Under the pieces are notes generated by a model. The model saw only the letters and a program-made list of their open reading frames with translations, did no database searches and was not told the DNA's origin. This document shows, piece after piece, positions 1 through 11,260 of a stretch of DNA of 64,000 bases. Location: contig AP025047.1 in the NCBI GenBank assembly GCA_036186865.1, positions 25,748,264-25,812,263 of the forward strand, written 5' to 3'. Numbering within the stretch: the first letter of the stretch is position 1; each line of letters begins with the position of its first letter. The position numbers and the translations under genes were made by a program. This DNA comes from Eustoma russellianum. Its lineage: Eukaryota > Streptophyta > Magnoliopsida > Gentianales > Gentianaceae.

Positions 1-2789
1 GAACTAAACTAGTTCATTAAGTGAAGTACTTAGTTAATTAAACTAAGTAGTTCATTAGAGGAAGCTACATTTGGAAAAGGCACAAAGGCAACAAGACTAA
101 GAAAGGAAAGTCTTCTCTTCCTCCCCTCAATCAATATACACGACTACATACATACATACATATATATATATATATTCAGATTTTTTGAAAAAGGCACAGA
201 CACATGTATTCCAACGTACTATCGACACGTTATATATTTTAGTACGTACGTTAACGTCACACCACCATACTTAACTCATATTTATGAGTATATTCAGGTC
301 TTATATCATATGATATAAGTCATGGTGATGACAAATTAAATACGACACTTTAAAAGGTTCTAAACCGAAAATTGTCGTATCAGGCGAATACCGAAACTTC
401 ACCAACGTGTCACGTACTTGCAATAATTAGATGGCCAGCCCATACACATCAAAAATACTTATTATTTTCGTGCATAAGATGATATTTTCATCCATAAAAT
501 CATTCCATGTTGGCACACACAAATCACCCCACATTAAGGCCAAATTGTGGAGATTCCAATTTCAATTTTGTCACATGTTAATGGCGCCACTTTAGACCAG
601 CCAAGTGCTGAAAATTAAAGTTTATATTATATATAATGTGTAACATAATATATATAACATGTGCAAAAATTTGGAATTTAATTAGAGAAAAATCGGGTAA
701 TCGATAAACATCGAAAATTCGGTTTTCTACATACACAACACATGGAACATTTTTGGCACATCATACGACACGTATCTAGATACTTTTTACATATTTCATA
801 CATCTTAAAGTGTTCTACAAAATTAAATTAAGGGCTGATTAGAATATAACATGTGTGTATTATTAAATGTGCACTATTTTACAAAGTTTGCAAAAATAAA
901 ATTCAGCACATGTATATACAATTATACACGCCCCTATATCTGAGATGGAGCATATGTGGAGCCTTGTTGGCATATTTATTGGTCAAGAATCAATCATACA
1001 ATGATTGGTGATTTAAAGAAAGAAGCTACAAAAGGTAATGTTTTAAACTTTATCTCATTTGAAACACATGCTGAAAATTTCAGCATGTGAATACTAGGCT
1101 GGCCGAATTTCTCCGTTAATTAGGCTATATTGTGTTGAAACATGTGGTCAATTGGAAGAAGAAATGGAAGTAATTTGAATAAGATACAAAGCCATAAAAT
1201 GTGATATTTTGAATATCACACATGCTGAAATTTTTCAGCATGTGTGGAATGAACCTTGGCCAAATTCATGGCCTTATTATTGTCCAAATTTCATTTCCAA
1301 AATGATGAGAATATTTTCAAATAATTGGTGAATTATTTTAAAATAAAAATCAATGGAAATTTGGAAGTATTTTGAATTTTATCACCATGTATCACATGCT
1401 GAAATTTCAGCATGTCAAGTGCACTTATGGACTATTTTTGTAACCTTATGTGGAGAAATATTATCTTGCTTGATTTGGATGATAATCTTATGAGTTATGG
1501 CAACTAATTTATGTTGATTTTGGCACATGCTTGGGATTTTCAGATTTTCAATTCAACCAATCATGAAGTGCGAAGTAAGCAAAGGTAAAATGATCATCGA
1601 ATGAGGAGTTGCCAAGTAAGCAAGATCATGTCACAATGATGCCACACATTCTCCCAAGGACTTAGAAGATAATTTTCAATAGGGGGAAGAGCAATAGGGG
1701 GTGGCCAATACATGTTAAAAAGGAAGGAAGAAGAGCAAAATAAGAACAAGAACAAGAGTTGCAAATTCAAAGATCAAAAGTGTTCTAGCCTTCTTCTTCT
1801 ACACTCTCTTTCTTTCTTCTTTCTTGAAAGCCTATTGTACTTATTTTCTTATTCTTGAATAGGATTATCTTAGACACCCACACATTCTATATCTTTGTAA
1901 AAGATTGATCAAGGTGTGATCAATCTTCAATCTTGCAAGGTGGTGGTGTTCGTGCGTATTATATTCATCATACAAGGTTTGTAAAGGGTTGGAGTTGGTG
2001 TGTAACTCCATCAACCCTGTGGTAAGGTGTACTTGTGTGTGTGACTAGTGTGAACCGAGGAAGGTGTTCCTCGAAGACTGGAGTAGGTTGTTTATAACCG
2101 AACCAGTATAAAATTCTCGGTGTCATTTACTTTCTGCACTTATATTCTGTTTCAGCACTGTTTACTCTTTTTGTTTACGTTTGTAAAAATAGTAAACGAT
2201 TTAAAAAAATTACGAAAATTTCCAAAACCATAGCCACACATGTTAGGGTTAATATGACACAAGTTTCAACCCTTTTGGATAAGTATAAGTCAATCAAACA
2301 TCCAAAGTTCTGAGACTAGTGCTGTCTGATTTTCAGGCTTGCAAAGGTTGAGACTTTGAGTGTATTTGACTCACTTCCCGAAAGAATTTTTCAAACCTGT
2401 TTTAACCCTTTTAAATACAACATTTAAGGGGTTAGTGGTTAAAATTTCAGAGCAATTGGATTTAAGAACAAATAGGAATAAATTTTGCAAAACAGTCTAC
2501 CGTTTCTGGCAGATTCGCACAATCTGACCACCAACGATTTTTGAAGGGGTTAAAGGTTGAATTTAGATCTCAAATTTTTAGGAGACACTCATAACATCTG
2601 AGACTAAGCTCTCTGAAAATTTCAGAATTTTTGAAGACCTACAACCTAGTTTTAAAAACGTTTAAAACGGGTCCTGAAAACAGAATCTGTTTTCAGAAGT
2701 TGAGTTTTTGGTTTTAAACAATTTTAAAAACCACACTTTCTGCACCAACTATTCAACCCCCCCACTATTGCTGCCTTGCAGATCCTACA
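1..2789 (+). mobile_element. Copia-1 5' LTR (left end outside window)
   Basis: This long non-coding LTR is repeated almost unchanged at 8481-11132 and, diverged and inverted, at 50196-52869. It ends GATCCTACA at 2789, directly before an initiator-tRNA-like primer site. Judged from the solo copy, which starts TGTTGAGAAAAAG, about 210 bp of the 5' end lie left of the window. It holds a TA microsatellite (about 158-177) and three palindromes (1065-1415). An LTR above 2.7 kb is long for a copia element. Together with the coiled-coil gag this suggests the Sirevirus/Maximus group; that lineage call is inference. Confidence 0.88.
1065..1415. repeat. Three spaced perfect palindromes in Copia-1 LTR
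   Basis: Three inverted repeats share the core ACATGCTGAAA/TTTCAGCATGT. At 1065-1089 the arms are 12 bp with a 1-nt centre, at 1217-1246 they are 14 bp with a 2-nt centre, and at 1394-1415 they are 11 bp with no spacer. Spacing is about 150-180 bp. The same three lie in the other LTR (9375-9729), so they belong to the LTR design. They could be binding sites for a dimeric factor or RNA/DNA hairpins. Confidence 0.9.
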
Positions 2790-2790
2790 A

Positions 2791-2802
2791 TTGGTATCCG
2801 AA
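2791..2802 (+). other. Copia-1 primer-binding site
   Basis: TTGGTATCCGAACGC starts one base after the LTR end and resembles the TGGTATCAGAGC site complementary to plant initiator Met-tRNA. The departures from consensus look like decay. It fixes the LTR/internal boundary. Confidence 0.75.
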
Positions 2803-2845
2803 CGCATGAACACTAACAAAAAAAGGATCCAACGATCTACGTGAG

Positions 2846-4430
2846 ATGGCATCCACTAGTTCTATCACCGTGCAAGAAGGAACGTCAACCATAAGGCCTC
2901 CTCTCTTTGACGGTGAGTCTTTTGTTCAATGGAAGGTAAGAATGAAACTTTTCTTTATGGCAATAGATATTGATCTTTGGTCGATTATGGAAGATGGTCC
3001 TTTTGTTCCATCTAAGTTATCCACCGTAGACGGAGTCACACTAGAAGTTGTTAAACCTAGACAAGAATATACAAGTGATGATAAAAAGAAACCTAGCATG
3101 AATGCTAGGGCTATGCAATTGCTCCTAAATGGATTAAGTAAGAGTGAGTCTAGTTATGTCTCAAACTGTTCTAGTGCACAAGAAATGTGGAGGATGCTCG
3201 AAATGAAACACGAAGGCACGAGTCAAGTAAAAGAGTCAAAGATAAACATGCTTATGTCCACACTTGAGTCGTTTAAACTATTGCCTAATGAATCTATTGT
3301 TGATATGAATCTTCATTTGACTAACATCTACAATTCTCTTGAGTCTCTTGGTAAAGCTTTTACCATGCAGGAAAAAGCACAGAAAGTCTTGTGAAGCCTT
3401 CCATCCGAGTGGGACTCTAAAGTAACGGCCATAGAAGAAAGCAAAGAGACTAAATCGATTAAGATGGAAGAACTAATTGGATCACTTAAGGTATATGAAA
3501 ACAAACTTGCTTTAAGACATTCAGAGTCCATTTCTAATAATGATAGGGCTATAGCATTTTAATCAAATGAATACGTCATAGATGATAGCGACATAGATTC
3601 CGATGATGAGGACTTAATCACAATGGCTAGAAGATTAAGAAAAATATTGAGAAAATCGATTAAACATAAGTCTACCTCATCTAAGGATCATAAAAATAAA
3701 AATAAAGAAATAAAGTGATATGAATGCGGTAAACTTAGACATCTATCATATGACTGTCCTAATAAAGAAAAGCAAACAAACAAATACCCTGACAAGGATC
3801 GGAACAAGAATAGACTCGTCTCAGAACCTAAGCAAAGGAGAAGAGCCTTCAAAACCTTCACTTGGAGTGACACATCCGACTCTGAGACTGATGATACGGA
3901 AGAACACAAGGCACAAGTATGCTTTACATCTAAAGCATCAAATGAGGTATCTTCCGACTCTGATTCCGATTCTGAATGTTCTTATGATGATTTATTTAGT
4001 CAATATTTAGAATTGCATAAGTTTTCAAAGACTCTTGCAAAAGAAAAGAAGCGATTAATTGAAGACAAGAAAGTGTTGGAATCTTCTAACAAAGATCTTG
4101 TGTCTCAATTAAACGATTCAAAAGAAGAGTCGACATGAATTTAAATTCATTAAAGTCTGAAATTTCATCATTGACATCCGCGAACACTGAATTGAAATCC
4201 GAGATTTCAAACTTGAAATCAAGGAATGCGGATGTAGAGAAAAAGGTGAAACAAATTGACACGGGATCTAACATGCTGCATCGTATTATCTTATCACAAA
4301 AGCATGATAGTGACAAAATAGGTTTGGGATACGTTGAGACAAATGAAGCATCCACCAAACCAACTAAGTTCATTGTGTCTAAGAAAGTAGACACCCCAAA
4401 GCCAAAAACGGCGTCTAAGATGACGCAAAG
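2846..4430 (+). pseudogene. gag: Copia-1 gag, decayed and 3'-truncated
   Basis: This is the nucleocapsid/capsid precursor of a copia retrotransposon. The first intact stretch (2846-3394) has the copia gag N-terminal domain: FDGESFVQWKVRMKLFF near residue 20, then the region ending MLEMKHEGTSQVKESKI. The same frame continues past a TGA near 3392 (probably CGA to TGA), a TAA near 3560 and a TGA near 3716. It contains a damaged CCHC zinc knuckle (YECGKLRHLSYDCP, first Cys lost). An acidic Ser/Asp-rich part and a long coiled coil follow (KSEISSLTSANTELKSEIS at about 4150-4215), the latter in another frame, so at least one indel is present. The copia sequence stops around 4430, where LINE-1 begins. 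No protease, integrase or reverse transcriptase of this element remains. The zinc knuckle plus coiled coil fits Sirevirus-type gag. Confidence 0.8.
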
Positions 4431-4444
4431 ACCTCTTCCCTCAT

Positions 4445-7400
4445 CACACCCCACTTCTTCATCATACTCCCCTCTTAATTCACTGCCGGCAAAATACCCA
4501 ACCCGTTCGTCGGACTTTCCGGTTCCTGGATGCGTGGCTACATCATCCGGATTTTCATGCATATATGCGACAGGCATGGTTATCGTATCCAACCACTGGT
4601 GGCATGCGGGGTTTTTATGCCAAGTTGTTTGCCCTAAAGAGGGATATTCATCATTGGAACAAACATATATTCGGTAATATTTTTAGCAAATTGCAGCATG
4701 CAGAGGAAACTCTAACGGCAGCAGAAAGTCATTGGGACGAAACATCAACCGAGGAGGCACGTGAGGCCTACTATCAGGCCAAGGCTCAGTATTTGCTCGC
4801 TTCAAATTATGAATTACATTACTGGAAACAAAAGGCTCGTGTTAAATGGTTACAAGAAGGGGATGCAAACACTAGATATTTTCACTCCCTGGTTAAAGGT
4901 AAGCATTCACAGCTTTGCATTAGACAGTTGAAAAATGACCAGGGTGATATTATCACGCAGCCGAATGATATAATGCTGGCCGCTGTGGATTACTATAAGG
5001 GCCTTTTTGCTCAGGTGCAAACCTCTAATTATGAGGATATATTATCCCATATCCCAACTCTCATCACTACTGAGGATAATCACATGCTTACCCAATTGCC
5101 GACAGAGTTAGAGGTTAAACAAGCTGTCTGGAGCTTGGATCCGCAGAGTGCTGCAGAACCGGATGGCTTTCATGGTAATTTTTATCGATCGTGCTGGTCA
5201 ATAATCCATTTAGATGTGTTAAAAGCGGTGCAAGAGTTTTTCATTGGGGTGCCCCAGCCGCCGAACATGGCGAGTGCACTATTGGCTCTTATACCGAAGT
5301 CACAGTCACCACAGACGTTTAGTGATTTTCGACCTATTTGTCTTACAAATTTTATTAGTAAAGTTTGCACTCGGGTTATTGCATCAAGACTGAATCGGTT
5401 ATTACCCACTTTAATATCACCAGAACAGACAGGATTTCTTGCGGGTCAAGACATCTCGACTCAGGTCCTTTTGGCTCGGGAAATGATTCATCAGATGGAC
5501 AGGGGTGGCCCACAGGTATGTCTCAAATTGGACATGATGAAGGCTTTTGATAGGGTAAGTTGGGAGTATCTGCGCTTACTTCTAAGCAGATTTGGTTTTT
5601 CGGATTTCTTTATTCGGATTATCCTCAATCATCTGAGTGCAACGAAAATGTCGGTCCTAATCAATGGTCAACCTTCTCCATACTTTCGCCCATTCAGGGG
5701 GGTCAAACAAGGAGATCCACTATCGCCATTACTATTTATTCTGTCATCTGAGGGATTTAGCAGGGGTCTAAAAGCTCTGGTGGAAGCAGGTTATATCCAG
5801 CCCTTTCGGTTGGGCAGAGTTCCGTTCTCTATTTCACACTTGGCATATGCAGATGATTTGCTCATTTTTCTACGTGCTACACAGAGAAATTTACGACGTT
5901 TTCATGGGTTTCTTACGGCTTATGAAATGGCTTCAGGTCAGAAAGTAAATTTTCACAAAAGTAATTTCATACCATCTTCTGGTATCACGAGTCATCAATG
6001 TAATATGATCAAAGATATTCTGGGCATGAGATTAGCTGCTCTTCCGTTTCGCTACCTCGGATCGTATCTGCATAAGGGAATTCCACGGGCTTTGCATTTT
6101 TCGTCGCTCCTACAGCATGTGGATGCTCGATTAAACGGCTGGCATTCTCGGCTCCTATCTATGGCAGGGAGACTAGTTCTGATACGCTCAGTCCTGGCAG
6201 CGTTACCTTTGCACATATTAGCGGCTGGTGGTATGCCTCAATCCATCATTCGTGTACTACATCGCAAGATGGCGGCATTCTTTTGGGGTGACCGACATCA
6301 TTGGGTTGCATGGAGAGACATTACTATACCAGTAGAAGAAGGTGGCTTGGGAATTCGCAGCCTTAGTGATCTGCAACGGGCATATCAATGCCAAATTTGG
6401 TGGAAATATCAGTGTCATGACACTTTATGGAGTAGATATATGCATCAAAAATATGGGAGGCGGGATGACTACATACCACGGATTACAGACTCCCCGGTTT
6501 GGAAGGCTATCTGTCGTATCCATGCCATATGTCAACCGAATTCCAGTGGATCGGGCGCTTTTCTATCATGGACGCCTTCACCCTCAGGAGAATTCTCGCT
6601 AAAATCAGCATGCATGATTTGTCGTGATTCTCGTCCTACATCAATGTCGACAAGGTTTATTTGGAGTAAGTATCACTCGCCTTCCATTCGGATATTTTTG
6701 TGGCGTATGTTTCATTCAGCTCTCCCGCTTGAGGATTATATTGGTAGTTATACCATGGCATGTCCAACCTAATGTCCTTTCTGTAAAGCACATTCAGCTA
6801 CAGTTGACCATTTGTTCATCTCATGCTCTCGCATCCGTTTTCTATGGAGTTTTTATGCCGGCGAGCTGCATGGCGTGCCTCCATCAACACTATCACTTAG
6901 GCAATATATTATGGCGTGGTGGTATCGTTCCAATCTCACGTCTCTTCTAGGCGTTTTGAGGATAACAATTCCTGGGATAATATTATATAATATTTGGCGT
7001 CATTATGCGCAGCTCATTTATGGCGACGCCACCCGATTCTCCACATCTGCCATTCGTAATTCTATTCATTTCGACATACACACGTGGATACTGAAGATAC
7101 AAGGAACTAAAGTAGCGGCGCTACCATTTACCCCTATACCCTGGCTACCTCAGATTCGGGCTCCTAGACTTCGCATTCTGCGCTGGCAAACCCCTCCCTC
7201 TGGCAGGCTCAAACTAAATGTGGATGCAGCTGTGGGACAGCGCTATGCGGCAGGGGGTGGAATCCTTCGAGATCAGAATGGTTTATGCATTCGGGCTATT
7301 TCCTTTCGGCTACCAAGTTGCACCTCTCTGCAGGCTGAGATACAGGCAACCTTGTTTAGCCTATTGTATTTCCTCCCATATTACCGCTTGATAATTGTTG

Positions 7401-7669
7401 AATCAGACTGTGCACAAATGCTTACAATTCTACGCAAGCCGAGTCGTCCAGCTGGGCATTATCACCTCCGCCTACTCCATGATCTTGTTTGTCAACATCG
7501 GCTTGAATTAGTCCATACGTATCGTGAGACGAATATGCCGGCACACTACCTTGCACAACATGCAATGTTGCAGCCTCTAACGGGGGAGTACAATAACTCC
7601 ACTCTTCCACCCCTGGTTCGGGCTTCGGTAGCACTGGATCTTTCCTCGGTGGCATTACGCGCAGCATGA
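4445..7669 (+). pseudogene. LINE-1 ORF2: reverse transcriptase and RNase H
   Basis: The polyprotein would copy LINE RNA at a nicked target. The visible order is: end of the endonuclease; a linker (YWKQKARVKWLQEGDANTRYF); reverse transcriptase with GFLAGQDISTQ, KLDMMKAFDRVSWEYL, GVKQGDPLSPLLFIL and the catalytic YADD at 5846-5857; a thumb; a zf-RVT-type Cys/His region (CPFCKAHSATVDHLFISC); and RNase H with NVDAA, AEIQA and ESDCAQ. One in-frame TAA at 6770-6772 splits it; LINE-2 has CAA there, so this is a C-to-T nonsense change. The last RNase H acidic residue, usually Asp in an AD motif, is His (PAHYLA). The stop at 7667-7669 is the natural end. The same frame runs from about 4553 through to 7669. 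Confidence 0.88.
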
Positions 7670-7710
7670 TCCTCACATCTATATTATGAGTTGGATTTGT
7701 TGGCGATATT

Positions 7711-7738
7711 CTGCCCGTGTACTAGGGGACACGGGCAG
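7711..7738 (+). other. LINE-1 3' UTR hairpin 1
   Basis: CTGCCCGTGT (7711-7720) pairs perfectly with ACACGGGCAG (7729-7738) around an 8-nt loop. It lies about 40 nt after the ORF2 stop. It corresponds to the first LINE-2 hairpin but has different paired bases. Confidence 0.8.
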
Positions 7739-7911
7739 GCCTGGTATGTTTCGTATTTATCTCATATGCTGCTTTTGGTTACCGCTGATTGTCTTTAATG
7801 CTGTCATTCTTGCTATGTGCACTGGCTGCTGCGAGATGCCTGCGATCCGCCGACTCAGGTCGGTACATAGATTCCAACTCTTCCATATGGATTGGCAATG
7901 TCAACTTCCCC

Positions 7912-7939
7912 CTGCCTGTACTCTGATCAGTACAGGCAG
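7912..7939 (+). other. LINE-1 3' UTR hairpin 2
   Basis: CTGCCTGTACT (7912-7922) pairs perfectly with AGTACAGGCAG (7929-7939) over a 6-nt loop. It starts 201 nt after hairpin 1, matching the spacing seen in LINE-2. Confidence 0.8.
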
Positions 7940-8291
7940 CCTCGGTACGTTTGTTTTTCTTAAGCATTCCGATTATTTCATTAGACTATTCAGCCAGCTG
8001 ACATTACGCTATGCTTTGCATTGGTTATTTGTTGTGAGCATTGGAGTGGATGTTGTGGCCATTTGCGTGGGTTATTCGTTGAAGACACAGGAGCCAGCTT
8101 CTTTCTTTCCGATCGGAAGCACGGTTTGCCTTTACACATGGAGTTCTGTCGCCCAAAGTCGTTCAAGCAAAGCAGTCTCTCAGTCGCCTCTCGTTTATTA
8201 CTGGATTACAGCAGCTTTTGTTTCTTGTAATGTAATGGTCAATAGCGCCTATCAACATTCCAGATATATAAATATGTACGCTTTTTCCTTC

Positions 8292-8327
8292 GCCGGGGTT
8301 TTATCCACAAGGGTGGTTTTACCCGGC
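8292..8327 (+). other. LINE-1 conserved 3'-terminal hairpin
   Basis: The outer stem is GCCGGG (8292-8297) with CCCGGC (8322-8327). The inner stem is CCAC (8305-8308) with GTGG (8313-8316), closing an AAGG loop. The segment is nearly identical in LINE-2 and LINE-3 except that two outer pairs change together (AA/TT there, GG/CC here). It may be the template-recognition structure for the reverse transcriptase; that function is inference. Confidence 0.75.
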
Positions 8328-8480
8328 AAGGTTTTAATGCGGCATATCATATATATTCTGGATGCTGATAATCACGAATTTGGAGTTGCGTTATGCTTTG
8401 ATGTAATATGGTTTTCCTCCGCCATAAGTGAGGGTTTTATTTTTTAATAAAAGCCGTTCTTCTCAAAAAAAAAAAAAAAA

Positions 8481-11132
8481 TATATTCAGATTTTTTGAAA
8501 AAGGCACAGACACATGTATTCCAACGTACTATCGACACGTTATATATTTTAGTACATACGTTAATGCCACACCACCATACTTAACTCATATTTATGAGTA
8601 TATTCAGGTCTTATATCATATGATATAAGTCATGGTGATGACAAATTAAATACGACACTTTAAAAGGTTCTAAACCGAAAATTGTCGTATCAGGCGAATA
8701 CCGAAACTTCGCCAACGTGTCACGTACTTGCAATAATTAGATGGACAGCCCATACACATCAAAAATACTTATTATTTTCGTGCATATGATGATATTTTCA
8801 GCCATAAAATCATTCCATGTTGGCACACAAAAGTCACTCCACATTAAGGCCAAATTGTGGAGATTCCAATTTCAATTTTGTCACATGTTAATGGCGCCAC
8901 TTTAGACCAGCCAAGTGCTGAAAATTAAAGTTTATATTATATATTATGCGTAACATAATATATATAACATGTGCAAAAAGTTGGAAGTTAATTAGAGAAA
9001 AATCGGGTAATCGATAAACATCGAAAATTCGGTTTTCTACATACACAACACATGGAACATTTTTGGCACATCATACGACATGTATCTAGACACTTTTTAC
9101 ATATGTCATACATCTTAAAGTGTTCTAGAAAATTAAATTAAAGGCTGATTGGAATATAACATGTGTGTATTATTAAATGTGTACTATTTTACAAAGTTTG
9201 CAAAAATAAAATTCAGCATATGTATATACAATTATACACGCCCCTACAGCTGAGATGGAGCATATGTGGAGCCTTGTTGGCATATTGATTGGTCAAGAAT
9301 CAATCATACAATGATTGGTGATTTAAAAAAAGAAGCTACAAAAGGTAATGTTTTAAACTTTATCTCATTTGAAACACATGCTGAAAATTTCAGCATGTGA
9401 ATACTAGGCTGGCCGAATTTCTCCATTAATTAGGCTATATTTTGTGTCTTGAAACATGTGGTTAATTGGAAGAATAAATGGAAGTAATTTGAATAAGATA
9501 CAAAGCCATAAAGTGTGATATTTTGAATATCACATATGCTGAAATTTTTCAGCATGTGTGGAATGAACCTTGGCCGAATTCATGGCCTTATTATTGTCCA
9601 AATTTTATTTCCAAAATGATGAGAATATTAGAAACTAATTTGTGATTTATTTTAAAATAAAAATCAATGAAAATTTTGAAGTATTTTGAATTTTATCAAC
9701 ATGTATCACATGCTGAAATTTCAGCATGTCAAGTGCAATTATGGCCGATTTTTGTAACCTTGTGTGGAGAAATATTATCTTGCTTGATTTGGATGATAAT
9801 CTTATGAGTTATGGCAACTAATTTATGTGTATTTTGGCACATGCTTTTAGTGGGATTTTCAGATTTTCCAAGTCATCAAATGATGATAACATTCAACCAA
9901 TCATGAAGTGCCAAGTAAGCAAAAGGTTAAATGATCATCAAATGAGGAGGTGCCAGGTAAGCAAGATCATGTCACAATGATGCCACACATTCTCCCAAGG
10001 ACTTAGAAGATAATTTTCAAGAGGGGAAAGAGCAATAGGGGGCGGCCAATACATGTTAAAAAGGAAGAAAGAAGAGCAAAACAAGAACAAGAATAAGAGT
10101 TGCAAATTCAAAGATCAAAAGTGTTCTAGCCTTCTTCTTCTACACTCTCTTTCTTTCTTCTTTCTTGAAAGCCTATTGTACTTATTTTCTTATTCTTGAA
10201 TAGGATTATCTTAGACACCCACACATTCTATATCTTTGTAAAAGATTGATCAAGGTGTGATCAATCTTCAATCTTGCAAGGTGGTGGTGTTCGTGCGTAT
10301 TATATTCATCATACAAGGTTTGTAAAGGGTTGGAGTTGGTGTGTAACTCCATCAACCCTGTGGTAAGGTGTACTTGTGTGTGTGACTAGTGTGAACCGAG
10401 GAAGGTGTTCCTCGAAGACTGGAGTAGGTTGTTTATAACCGAACCAGTATAAAATTCTCGGTGTCATTTACTTTCTGCACTTATATTCTGTTTCAGCACT
10501 GTTTACTCTTTTTGTTTACGTTTGTAAAAATAGTAAACGATTTAAAAAAATTACGAAAATTTCCAAAACCATAGCCACACATGTTAGGGTTAATATGACA
10601 CAAGTTTCAACCCTTTTGGATAAGTATAAGTCAATCAAACATCCAAAGTTCTGAGACTAGTGCAGTCTAATTTTCAGGCTTGCAAAGGCTGACTTTGAGT
10701 GTATTTGACTAACTTCCCGAAAGAATTTTTCTAAACTGTTTCAACCCAGTTAAATACAACATATAAGGGGTTAGTGGTTAAAATTTCAGGGCAATTGGAG
10801 TTACGAAAAAATAGAAATAAATTTTTCAAACCAGTCTACCGTTTTTGGCAGATTCGCGCAATCTGACCACCAACGATTTTTGAAGGGGTTAAAGGTTGAA
10901 TTTAAGTCTAAAATTTTTAGGAGACACTCATAACATCGGAGGCTAAGTTCTCTCAAAATTTCAGAATTTTTGAAGACCTGAAACATAGTTTTAAAAACGT
11001 TTTAAAACTGGTCCTGAAAACAGAATATGTTTTCAGAAGTTGAGTTTTTGGTTTTAAACAATTTTAAAAACCTCATTTTCTGCACTAACTATTAAACCCC
11101 CCCTCTTCTAGTGGTGCCTTGCAGATCCTACA
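8481..11132 (+). mobile_element. Copia-1 3' LTR (5' end missing)
   Basis: This is a near-copy of 169-2789, ending AGATCCTACA at 11132. It lacks the first part of the LTR (about 380 bp judged from the solo LTR) because it is joined to the LINE-1 poly(A) at the TA tract. Relative to the 5' LTR it keeps a stretch near 9846-9890 that the other has lost. The base group after it (AGCTT, 11133-11137) would be the target duplication; its partner is outside the window. Confidence 0.88.
9375..9729. repeat. Three palindromes in Copia-1 3' LTR
   Basis: These are the counterparts of 1065-1415: inverted repeats at 9375-9399, about 9531-9556 (one arm mismatch) and about 9708-9729, again with ACATGCTGAAA arms. 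Position and spacing are conserved between the two LTRs. Confidence 0.85.
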
Positions 11133-11260
11133 AGCTTATGTCTACTTCATTTTATTTAAGTTAAAATCTCATTTGAAAACAGATCATCACTTATTTCTAG
11201 GTGTGATTAATTAATTTCACGTTCACGAGGCGTATCTGAAGCCTGGGCTCTGATACCACC
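11133..11260 (-). mobile_element. Minus-strand gypsy leader with primer site
   Basis: GCTCTGATACCA at 11247-11258 is the reverse complement of the initiator-tRNA site TGGTATCAGAGC, two bases from the LTR edge at 11261. The adjoining sequence is the start of the internal region of a gypsy element read leftward. It is cut at 11132 by the end of Copia-1, so the rest of this element should lie left of the window. Confidence 0.8.

Larger units (their letters stand above)
4430..8480 (+). mobile_element. LINE-1 (L1-type, 5'-truncated)
   Basis: This non-LTR element matches LINE-2 (13585-19940) from the end of its endonuclease domain to its 3' end. The 5' boundary is approximate: similarity to LINE-2 (about 15690 onward) fades near 4430, so ORF1 and most of the endonuclease are missing. 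The 3' end is a 16-base A run (8465-8480) after an AATAAA at about 8446. Beyond it lies Copia-1 LTR sequence starting inside the LTR at its TA tract, with the first LTR segment and all of Copia-1 pol absent. Confidence 0.85.

Noticed and set aside
7686..8447. 253-codon open frame after LINE-1 ORF2
   Set aside because: It lies in the 3' UTR, overlaps both hairpins and the conserved terminal hairpin, and the corresponding frame in LINE-2 is not open.
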